A stretch of DNA of 64,000 bases. Origin: Neolewinella persica DSM 23188. Lineage in GTDB: Bacteria > Bacteroidota > Bacteroidia > Chitinophagales > Saprospiraceae. Below, one piece after another: positions 51,732 through 59,224 of the stretch. The stretch lies in the NCBI RefSeq assembly GCF_000373105.1, contig NZ_KB890421.1, positions 1 to 64,000 on the forward strand, written 5' to 3'. The notes under the pieces were generated by a model. The model was not told where the DNA came from. It saw nothing but the letters and a program-made list of their open reading frames with translations, and searched no databases. How positions within the stretch are numbered: the first letter of the stretch is position 1; the number at the start of each line of letters is the position of its first letter. The position numbers and the translations under genes are program-made.

Positions 51732-51940
51732 AGACTTGCTTCGCAGGACTTCGTGCTCCCGGATGTGTAAAAGTGCGGGGCGAAGGTCCACATTTTAAAA
51801 ATGTGTGTATACGGTGGCCCAAAGGGACGGCAACACAGTGAGTAGGGGTTACCGCAAGGCCTGCCTGTGAGGAGAAACCCTTCACCCTCTGCTTGGCTCC
51901 CCAAACCCTTCTCAGCATCCTGCGATCGCGCCAAATGGCT

Positions 51941-51986
51941 AAAAAAAGAAGCGGCCCCTAAAAGCTCAAAAGAACTCCGGGGCCAC
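51941..51986 (-). terminator. Rho-independent-like terminator for the sulP gene
   Basis: On the minus strand GTGGCCCC pairs with GGGGCCGC, followed by TTCTTTTTTT (51941-51950), starting 23 bp after the stop at 52009. Confidence 0.8.
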
Positions 51987-52008
51987 CTACTTAATACTTG
52001 ATAGTTTA

Positions 52009-53631
52009 CTAATGCGCTGGCACTGCCGGACGTAAGTTGAAGAACCTGAGATAACTGTCAGGATTCATCACTGTCTCTTTTTCAGAAATCAATTTGATGT
52101 CGATGTTTCGGTCCCGCGCCTTTTGAACGAAATCTTCAAGAATTTCAATCACGTCGTAATCCAGATACCTGGTTTTGGAAATATCCAGCTCGAGCATACT
52201 GTCTTCTGGCAGGTTATCAAGCTGCTTGAGGATTGCCCCCTTATTGAAGAAGGTTACTTCTTCCGCCAGGGTCATTTTGATCTGATGCCGACCATTACTC
52301 TTGTCTTCCATGTGCAGGAAGTGGGAGTTTTGGTAGCTTTTGTATAAGATAATCACAATGCCTACCATCATGCCAAGACTGATGCCAACGAGCAAATCCG
52401 TGAAGATGATGCCAACTACGGTGACAATGAAGGGAATAAATTGCTTTGGTCCTGTTTGGTAGATGGCTTTGAAAGTGCTTGGTTTTGCCAGTTTGAACCC
52501 TACGATGAGGAGTACTGCAGCCAGTACAGAAAGTGGGATCATGTTCAGCAGCCCAGGAATGAGGACAACTGAAATCAACAGCAGGAAACCATGGAAAATA
52601 GCGGAGACCTTGGTTTTTCCGCCCGACTGAATGTTCGCAGAACTGCGGACGATTACCTGGGTAATTGGTAAGCCACCGATCATGCCGGAAAGCACGTTGC
52701 CCGCTCCCTGAGCGAGAAGCTCCCGGTTAGTTGGGGTCACTCTCTTATCCGGATCAAGTTTGTCTGTGGCTTCAACACAAAGCAAGGTTTCGAGGCTCGC
52801 AACCAGAGCAATGGTGAAGGCAGTTACCCAGATGGCTGGATTGGTAATGGCACCAAAATTGGGTAGACTAAACTGGCCGAGAAAGGAGGAGAAATCTGTT
52901 GGCACAGGCACCTGTACCAAATGTTCGCTAGAGATGGCCAGCGTTTCGTGGCCTTTTGTTGTTACGTAGAAGAGTATACCCAGAGCAACCGCAACGAGTG
53001 GACCCTGAATAAGGGTGAATATTTTTCCTTTTTTACTCAGGACCTCACTCCAAAGAATCAGAATACCCAGGCTCAGAAAAGCAATTATGGTGGCACCAGG
53101 GCTGACGTTTCCAAAGACATTCATGATCTCAGAAAAGGTGTTCTCACCGTCAAACTGAAAGAAGGCAAGGTCACCTTCGGGATCTTTATCCCAGCCAAAG
53201 AAATGGGGAATTTGCTTCAGGATGATGATAATGCCAATACCTGTAAGCATCCCTTTGATCACTGATGAAGGGAAGTAATAACCAATGACACCAGCCTTGA
53301 GGACACCAAAAACTATTTGGATGACCCCCCCGAGAACTACGGCTAACAGAAAGTTTTCGTACCCCCCCAGGCTTCCAATGGCAGTTAGAACGATTGCTGC
53401 CAAACCAGCAGCAGGGCCGCTAACCCCAATATGGGATCCACTTAGGGCACCGACTAAGATGCCGCCGATGATTCCAGCGATGAGGCCGGAAAAAAGAGGA
53501 GCCCCACTTGCCAAGGCAATGCCAAGACATAAAGGCAGTGCGACGAAGAAAACTACAATACTAGCGGGTAAGTCATTCTTCCAATTGCCGAGCAATGATG
53601 GAGAATCAGATTTTTTTGACATGTTTTTCAA
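52009..53631 (-). CDS. SulP-family anion transporter with STAS domain
   Basis: 540 residues. The SulP membrane domain covers about 20-420 (SIVVFFVALPLCLGIALASGAP, SGLIAGIIGGILVGALSGS, GPAAGLAAIVLTAIGS, GGLPITQVIVRSSANIQSGGKTK). The C-terminal STAS domain is at about 435-535. SulP proteins carry bicarbonate, sulfate or other anions, and many Bacteroidota members pair with a carbonic anhydrase; none is adjacent here, so the ion is open. The upstream region shares the AGTAAAACTAT motif with the TetR/ABC divergent region, suggesting shared control. Two in-frame ATGs lie at 53631 and 53622; the first is kept. Confidence 0.93.
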   Translation of the reverse strand: MKNMSKKSDSPSLLGNWKNDLPASIVVFFVALPLCLGIALASGAPLFSGLIAGIIGGILVGALSGSHIGVSGPAAGLAAIVLTAIGSLGGYENFLLAVVLGGVIQIVFGVLKAGVIGYYFPSSVIKGMLTGIGIIIILKQIPHFFGWDKDPEGDLAFFQFDGENTFSEIMNVFGNVSPGATIIAFLSLGILILWSEVLSKKGKIFTLIQGPLVAVALGILFYVTTKGHETLAISSEHLVQVPVPTDFSSFLGQFSLPNFGAITNPAIWVTAFTIALVASLETLLCVEATDKLDPDKRVTPTNRELLAQGAGNVLSGMIGGLPITQVIVRSSANIQSGGKTKVSAIFHGFLLLISVVLIPGLLNMIPLSVLAAVLLIVGFKLAKPSTFKAIYQTGPKQFIPFIVTVVGIIFTDLLVGISLGMMVGIVIILYKSYQNSHFLHMEDKSNGRHQIKMTLAEEVTFFNKGAILKQLDNLPEDSMLELDISKTRYLDYDVIEILEDFVQKARDRNIDIKLISEKETVMNPDSYLRFFNLRPAVPAH

Positions 53632-53658
53632 GTTGTTGGCGGCGTTATACTTGCCATA

Positions 53659-53675
53659 ATGATAGTAAAACTATC
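53659..53675. promoter_or_regulatory. Candidate TetR-type operator upstream of sulP
   Basis: TGATAGT-AAA-ACTATCA, a perfect palindrome of 7-bp arms, containing AGTAAAACTAT. The same 11-mer occurs at 54440-54450 next to the tetR gene. Confidence 0.5.
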
Positions 53676-53744
53676 AGTTTAATAGACAACAACCATGGCC
53701 GATTGTTCGGCATTCGGTTCAAAAATCTTTTAAATCCTGAATGG

Positions 53745-54425
53745 TTATTTCGCCTGGAGCAGGTTGTCGACCCAAAACCATAACATCTCCTCCAGGCTGT
53801 TGCTGATGTCTTCACCGTGGTGGATATCCGTTAATTTTGGTAAGTGCTCAGCAAAGTAGGGGTGGTTGTGCGCCATCTCGAAAAGATTAGTCGCTAAAGC
53901 ATGTGGATAGGGGAAGTCCGGTTTGATTTCTAAGATGAGCACACTTATTTCGCTACTCAGGCTCTTATAGCCAAGAAAAAGCCCCTTATTGTTTTCCTGA
54001 TCAACGGCTTTCGTGTGATAGGCCTTTGAGCCTTCGTTGATCACGACCTGATGTAGTAACCGTTCATCGATGTAGGGGACTTCAGGATTGGCTACAAAAG
54101 GCTTGGTCAAAGACTTGATGGCGGCACGTAATCGCTCAGCTGCGGTAGACTTGCCAGCAACTGCACGATTGACCAGGTGATGTACCCAGTCCCAGTACCA
54201 GCTTACCAAATACAGTAATAGCTGGTGCTTATTACTGAAATAACGATAAATGCTTGCTTCTGCTGAACCTAACTCGGCCGCGAGCTTTTTAAAGGTGAAT
54301 GCCTCCAGACCCAACTGATCAAGTAGCTTGATGGACGTTTGGAGGATGCGGCGACCCAACTCAGTATCCTGAGGATCTCTGAGGGATAATTGTGGTGCGG
54401 GAAGAATTCTGACTTGAATGGCCAT
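53745..54425 (-). CDS. TetR-family transcriptional regulator
   Basis: 226 residues. The N-terminal HTH at about 25-72 is typical of the family (ILQTSIKLLDQLGLEAFTFKKLAAELGSAEASIYRYFSNKHQLL is its length and pattern). The C-terminal ligand domain is all helix and specific to Bacteroidota. It is divergent to the ABC-HlyD-TolC operon over a 76-bp spacer with two operator-like sites, so it is probably a repressor of that operon, and perhaps of sulP on its other side. The inducer is unknown. Confidence 0.9.
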   Translation of the reverse strand: MAIQVRILPAPQLSLRDPQDTELGRRILQTSIKLLDQLGLEAFTFKKLAAELGSAEASIYRYFSNKHQLLLYLVSWYWDWVHHLVNRAVAGKSTAAERLRAAIKSLTKPFVANPEVPYIDERLLHQVVINEGSKAYHTKAVDQENNKGLFLGYKSLSSEISVLILEIKPDFPYPHALATNLFEMAHNHPYFAEHLPKLTDIHHGEDISNSLEEMLWFWVDNLLQAK

Positions 54426-54439
54426 AAAGTATGAACGAA

Positions 54440-54450
54440 AGTAAAACTAT
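54440..54450. promoter_or_regulatory. Candidate TetR operator half, next to tetR start
   Basis: AGTAAAACTAT, identical to the core of the palindrome at 53659-53675. Confidence 0.45.
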
Positions 54451-54461
54451 TTTTGTTTAAA

Positions 54462-54483
54462 AGTATTACTATCAAGAATAGTA
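54462..54483. promoter_or_regulatory. Candidate TetR operator before the export operon
   Basis: AGTATTACTAT (54462-54472, two changes from the shared 11-mer) overlapping the palindrome TACTAT-N5-ATAGTA (54467-54483). It ends 18 bp before the ABC start codon and overlaps a near-consensus box TACCTTTA at 54482-54489. Confidence 0.45.
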
Positions 54484-54501
54484 CCTTTATCTCTCAAATG
54501 T

Positions 54502-56241
54502 ATGAGTAATTTTAATACCCCACCACTACGAAAGTTTTTCGCTCTCCTGAAACCGGATCGAAAAGACATCGGCTATGTGTATTTGTATGCCGTACTGATT
54601 GGTGTTCTTGCCTTGGTTGGCCCGCTTGGTGTACAGGCCATCATCAATTTGATTGCAGGAGGGACGTTTAACGCTTCTTTGGTGGTCCTCGTGGCAATAG
54701 TCACCGGTGCCTCCGTTTTGGTCGGTGCGCTAAAGGTGATGCAATACGTGATCGCGGAAACTCTACAGCGGCGATTGTTTACCCGGACTGCTTTTGAGTT
54801 TGCTTATCGCCTGCCAAGAATAAAGCTCTCCGCATTTCAGGCGCACTATCCCCCGGAATTGGTGAACAGGTTCTTTGATATAGTGACGGTCCAGAAGGGG
54901 TTGCCAAAAATTTTATTGGATTTCAGCGGAGCAGTTATGCAGATCATTTTTGGCCTGGTGCTGGTTTCCCTATATCATCCTTTTTTCGCCATTTTTGGTG
55001 CAGTGTTAGCTATTTTGCTTTTTTTGATCATGTATCTGATTGCTCCTGCTGGACTGGATACCAGCCTGAAAGAGAGTAAGTACAAATACCGTGTAGCTGG
55101 TTGGTTGGAAGATATTGGCCGGGCAAGTAACACCTTTAAACTCGCTGGCGGTGAGCGACTCACCATGCGGCGTACGAACGACCTGCTAACCGGCTATCTG
55201 GGTGCACGGAAAGCGCATTTTCGAATTTTGCTGTTTCACTACGGTGGGTTGATTATTTTTCAGGCCCTGGTTACGGCCTTTTTCCTTTTGCTTGGCGGTA
55301 AATTGGTGATCGACAATCAAATCAACATCGGTCAGTTTGTGGCTGCGGAAATCGTTATTCTTCTCATCCTCAGTTCCGCGGAAAAACTCATTTTCTCTCT
55401 TGATGTAGTGTACGACACCCTTACCGGGGTGGAAAAAATCAGTAACGTGACCGATCTCAGGTTGGAGGAGGGTGGAGACCTTTCTTTCGATGCCGTCGAT
55501 ACTGGTAAAGGAATGACGGTTACTGCCACTGACCTGCAATTCACCTATCCTGAAACAGGAATGAAAGCCCTTCGAGGCGTGAACTTCCGGTTTGAGGCCA
55601 ACGAACGAATCTGTATTGCTGGGTACAACAGATCTGGGCGCTCAACGCTGGTGCAGTGTTTGGCGGGCATGCATACGGACTATGAAGGGCTGCTGACATT
55701 TAATGAAACCCCAATGGGTAATCTTAAACTTAGTGAGCTGCGCAGAGTGATTGGGGATTACAGTCCGGAGGAAAGTATTATTCCTGGTAACCTGATTGAC
55801 AACATCTGTCTGGGCCATCCTGATGTAGATTTTGCCCGGATACAGTGGGCCTTAGGAGTGGCGCAGCTTGCTGGCTGGGTGTCTGAACAAGACAAGGGAT
55901 ACGATTTTGAATTAGTCGCTGAAGGGTTAAACGTGCCTCGCTCAGTACGGGTAAGGTTACTGCTTGCCCGGGCTATTGTACGCAAGCCTCGTTTGCTGGT
56001 TCTTGGAAACCTGCTGGATCAGCTGGAGCCAATCATCAGAAAAAGAATCATGCAGGAACTTACGGACCGGCGACAGCCGTGGACGCTAGCCATCCTCAGC
56101 AACGATCCATTTGTCGCAAACGCATGTGACCGGGTGCTGTTGCTCAGGAAGGGAGAGATTTTGCTTGACGACAAGCCCTCCGTTGTTCTGAACGATCCTG
56201 CTACAAATGACATCTGGGTCGCATCCCGCCCTGATATATAG
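54502..56241 (+). CDS. ABC-type export protein with degenerate, probably inactive, ATPase domain
   Basis: 579 residues: a six-helix exporter membrane domain (about 15-320), then an ABC fold at about 345-575. The fold is recognisable, but every catalytic motif is changed. Walker A reads GYNRSGRST at 374-382, with Arg380 in place of the lysine. The Q-loop Gln is Pro (about 422). The signature position reads LNVPRS (476-481) instead of LSGGQ. Walker B reads LLVLGNLLD, with Gly502-Asn503 where Asp-Glu are expected. The H-loop His is Asn534. There is no C39 peptidase domain. It is followed by HlyD and TolC genes. The reading frame is long and clean, so it is not a pseudogene. Role: a membrane scaffold or a transporter powered in another way; both are inference. 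Confidence 0.85.
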   Translation: MSNFNTPPLRKFFALLKPDRKDIGYVYLYAVLIGVLALVGPLGVQAIINLIAGGTFNASLVVLVAIVTGASVLVGALKVMQYVIAETLQRRLFTRTAFEFAYRLPRIKLSAFQAHYPPELVNRFFDIVTVQKGLPKILLDFSGAVMQIIFGLVLVSLYHPFFAIFGAVLAILLFLIMYLIAPAGLDTSLKESKYKYRVAGWLEDIGRASNTFKLAGGERLTMRRTNDLLTGYLGARKAHFRILLFHYGGLIIFQALVTAFFLLLGGKLVIDNQINIGQFVAAEIVILLILSSAEKLIFSLDVVYDTLTGVEKISNVTDLRLEEGGDLSFDAVDTGKGMTVTATDLQFTYPETGMKALRGVNFRFEANERICIAGYNRSGRSTLVQCLAGMHTDYEGLLTFNETPMGNLKLSELRRVIGDYSPEESIIPGNLIDNICLGHPDVDFARIQWALGVAQLAGWVSEQDKGYDFELVAEGLNVPRSVRVRLLLARAIVRKPRLLVLGNLLDQLEPIIRKRIMQELTDRRQPWTLAILSNDPFVANACDRVLLLRKGEILLDDKPSVVLNDPATNDIWVASRPDI

Positions 56242-56315
56242 TCGGCTCTCCCTCCAACCTGTCAAATGACTTTTACGGTAAATTTTCAATCCCGTTCCCC
56301 GAAATAACTGTTTCA

Positions 56316-57704
56316 ATGCTGAATTTATCTCCTCAATCTGTTCTGTCCGATGTACAAGGGATGGGCCTTTCCGCCCTCGAACAGGTAGACCTGCCTAATG
56401 GCCAGCGAATGTACCGTCGCTGGATGTTGGTCTTCATTGTCATGTCTCTGATCATAATATTCATGCCCTGGCGGCAGAACTTCCGGGCAAAAGGAACGGT
56501 GACGGCACTTGATGCGGCCGACCGACCTCAAAGTATCCACGCTACGCTGCCTGGCCGGGTAGAGGCCTGGTACGTTTTTGAAGGTGATACCGTAAGACGT
56601 GGAGACACTATTGCACGGGTCAGCGAGATCAAATCTGATTACTTTGACCCTGACTTGGTGGAACGTACCGGGGCTATCCGCGATGCTAAAACAAGTAGTG
56701 CCGAAGGCTACCGGGCGAAGGCCGCAGCATTGAGCCGGCAGATAGTATCGTTGGAACAGGAACGGGAACTGAAACTTAGGGAGTACCAGAATAAATATGA
56801 GCAAAGCCTGCTATACGTAACCACACTGGAAGCGGACCTTGTGCAGCAAATCGTGCAAGTCGATATTGCTGCCTATCAGGAGCGCCGGACGGATACGCTG
56901 AATGCCCGGGGCCTCAAATCACTGTCAGACCTGGAAACTAAACGATTGAAAACTCAGGAAGCTCTCGCTAAGAAAATAGCCATTGATAACAAGCTGGAAC
57001 AGGCGAAAACGGAGATACAGCAAACCCGAATTGCCCTTGAGTCTGTGGGACCTACTTACCGGGGAAAGATTGCCAAAGCGGAGAGCGATCGTCAAAGTGC
57101 GCTTACTTCCTACTACGGTAGCGTGGGGGACGCAACGAAGCTCGCCAGCGAGGAGACTAACTATCGGATTCGTAGAGATTTCGCGCACATCATCGCTCCA
57201 CAAGACGGTATCATCGGTAAAATACTAACTCCGGGTATCGGGGAAACGGTAAAGGAGGGAGAGGCCATCGTAACCATCCTGCCTAAGGGATTCCGGGCCG
57301 CCGTCGAGTTATTCGTTGATCCGTTCAACCTGCCACTGGTGCAGCAAGGGCAGGAGATCAGGTTCTTATTCGATGGCTGGCCAGCAGTTTTTTTCAGCGG
57401 TTGGCCAGGGCTTTCCTATGGCACTTTTAGTGGGGATGTAGTCGCCATTGACAACATTATCGACAGCAAAGGCCGCTACCGCGTCCTTGTTCGTCCATCC
57501 AAAGATGGTCGCCCCTGGCCCGAGGCACTGCGTCCGGGTTCCGGTGCAGAGGGCGTCGCGCTACTGGGCGAAGTCTCCGTTTGGTACGAGGTTTGGCGTC
57601 AACTTAACGCCTTCCCGCCAGACTATTATCAAAATGATCGCTACGTGAAAGAGTCTAAGGAAGGGGTTAAGTTTAAAGCACCAGCTAAAACGGTAATTAA
57701 GTAA
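56316..57704 (+). CDS. HlyD-family periplasmic adaptor
   Basis: 462 residues. A short cytoplasmic part precedes a membrane helix at about 36-52 (WMLVFIVMSLIIIFMPW). Then comes the first half of a biotinyl-lipoyl-like domain (KGTVTALDAADRP, LPGRVEAWYVFEGDTVRRGDTIARV), a long coiled-coil hairpin at about 125-285 and the second half of the lipoyl region (IIAPQDGIIGKILTPGIGETVKEGE). This is the standard adaptor layout that links an inner-membrane transporter to a TolC tunnel. It follows the degenerate ABC gene by 74 bp and precedes the TolC gene, so the three form one export operon. Confidence 0.92.
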   Translation: MLNLSPQSVLSDVQGMGLSALEQVDLPNGQRMYRRWMLVFIVMSLIIIFMPWRQNFRAKGTVTALDAADRPQSIHATLPGRVEAWYVFEGDTVRRGDTIARVSEIKSDYFDPDLVERTGAIRDAKTSSAEGYRAKAAALSRQIVSLEQERELKLREYQNKYEQSLLYVTTLEADLVQQIVQVDIAAYQERRTDTLNARGLKSLSDLETKRLKTQEALAKKIAIDNKLEQAKTEIQQTRIALESVGPTYRGKIAKAESDRQSALTSYYGSVGDATKLASEETNYRIRRDFAHIIAPQDGIIGKILTPGIGETVKEGEAIVTILPKGFRAAVELFVDPFNLPLVQQGQEIRFLFDGWPAVFFSGWPGLSYGTFSGDVVAIDNIIDSKGRYRVLVRPSKDGRPWPEALRPGSGAEGVALLGEVSVWYEVWRQLNAFPPDYYQNDRYVKESKEGVKFKAPAKTVIK

Positions 57705-57768
57705 TCAGGATTCAGGCCTCAGGGTCCAGGTATAGTTATCAGTGTTCAAGTCTCTGAATCTCATAACG

Positions 57769-57796
57769 CTGAATCCTGAAACCTGAGAACTGGAAC
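57769..57796. repeat. Short CTGNNNN heptad array between hlyD and tolC
   Basis: CTGAATC, CTGAAAC, CTGAGAA, CTGGAAC in tandem; the same type of unit as the array at 31506-31624. Confidence 0.7.
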
Positions 57797-57831
57797 CATA
57801 AGACTCCTTCCCGAATACTGAACACTAATCA

Positions 57832-59178
57832 ATGAAACCAATCTTTTTCCTTGCTTTCTTTGGCCTTCTCCTTGCACCTGCGGCCGCGCAAAATCTACCT
57901 TACGATCAGACGATTGATTGGGTACTGAACAATCACCCGCTTGCTGCTGCTGCTGACGCCGTAGAGCAAAGAGGTGCAGCGGAGCTGATGAAATTCCGTG
58001 GTGCCCTGGACCCTAAACTTAGTGTGAATTACGATCGCAAGGACTTTAAGGGGACAGAGTACTTCGACTACGGCGAAGCAGCCGTGGAGTGGCAAAGCCC
58101 ATTCGCCGTTAAAGTGGCCGGTGGCTACCAGCGTGCAGAAGGAACTTACCTGAATGCTGAGCGAACCATCCCGTCTGCCGGGCAGGGCTATCTTGCCCTG
58201 AAGCTGCCCCTGCTTCGCGGCCTGATGACCGACGCCACCCGCATCGGCCTGAAACGCGGAGAGTTGGCGGTTGACCGGCAAAGAGCGCTGGCAGACGTTA
58301 TACGAAACGAACTACGTTACGACCTGGCAGTTCGATACCTGCAGTGGACTTTCGCCGTCGAGGTGCTTGACCTGAATCGGGAAATGGAAACGACCATCGC
58401 TGAACGCCTGGCTAATTACCGCGTTTTGCTGCAACAGGGAGACAAGGCGGAGGTAGACACCCTCGAAGCTTCAGTTTATCTCGGGACACAACAACAGATG
58501 GTGCGGCAGGCAGAAATCGACCTGGTGTTGGCCCAGCAAGCAGTGGCTGAAATGTATTGGCCGATGACCGAAGGTGAAGTGCCGGTTACTTTACCCGCCG
58601 AATTTCTGGTGAACTTACCCGCGCCAGGCACGGTAGAAAGTCATCCGGAAATCCGGCAATTAGCGCTAAGTCTGGCCGATGCTTCATTGTCCCGTGACCT
58701 GAAGAGAGAACAACTGAAACCGGAGCTGAACCTAAGTTATTACCTGCTCGGCGATGGCTTCGCCCTGCCGGAAATGGATGCTAGTCCCTTCGCCGAAGCC
58801 TATAAGTTCGGCCTGACGGCGAGCTACCCCATACTCAACCGTAAAGCCCGTGCCGGTGCGCAACTCGGAGAATTGAAGGTCCTGGAATCCGAAGCAAAAC
58901 TCGGCGCCAAAACCCAGGCATTATTTACAAAAGCCGGGGCCTATTACGGGGCTTCCCGGCAATACCTGCAGCAACTTAATTCCGGAGAGATTTTGGCAAA
59001 TCAGGCCGCACAACTTTTGGCAGCAGAACGGGAACTGTATGACCTGGGGGAAAGCACCCAATTTGTTCTTAACCAACGGGAACAAGCACTGTTGAAGGCC
59101 CGGATGGACGTGGCTAAGTTACGGCTGTCCCGGGCTAAGGCAGTGGCTACTTATCGGTATTTACGGGCGGTTTGGTAA
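57832..59178 (+). CDS. TolC-family outer membrane efflux protein
   Basis: 448 residues, signal peptide 1-19 (FLAFFGLLLAPAAAQ). The mature part is mostly long heptad helices with two homologous halves, as expected for the periplasmic tunnel (VEQRGAAELMKFRGALDPKLSVNYD, TTIAERLANYRVLLQQGDKAEVDTLEASVYL, LLAAERELYDLGESTQFVLNQREQALLKARMDVAKLRLSRAKAVATYRY: give family-like outer-membrane factor signatures). Third gene of the TetR-controlled operon, providing the outer-membrane exit. The signal peptide is partly encoded by a copy of the dispersed element. Confidence 0.88.
   Translation: MKPIFFLAFFGLLLAPAAAQNLPYDQTIDWVLNNHPLAAAADAVEQRGAAELMKFRGALDPKLSVNYDRKDFKGTEYFDYGEAAVEWQSPFAVKVAGGYQRAEGTYLNAERTIPSAGQGYLALKLPLLRGLMTDATRIGLKRGELAVDRQRALADVIRNELRYDLAVRYLQWTFAVEVLDLNREMETTIAERLANYRVLLQQGDKAEVDTLEASVYLGTQQQMVRQAEIDLVLAQQAVAEMYWPMTEGEVPVTLPAEFLVNLPAPGTVESHPEIRQLALSLADASLSRDLKREQLKPELNLSYYLLGDGFALPEMDASPFAEAYKFGLTASYPILNRKARAGAQLGELKVLESEAKLGAKTQALFTKAGAYYGASRQYLQQLNSGEILANQAAQLLAAERELYDLGESTQFVLNQREQALLKARMDVAKLRLSRAKAVATYRYLRAVW
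57872..57890 (-). repeat. Dispersed GC-rich element in the tolC signal peptide
   Basis: TTGCACCTGCGGCCGCGCA encodes LAPAAA at the signal-peptide cleavage region; reverse orientation. Confidence 0.8.
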
Positions 59179-59224
59179 ACAAGTTGTACGATTGCAGATT
59201 TCAGGAGTTGCAGGGGTAATATCC

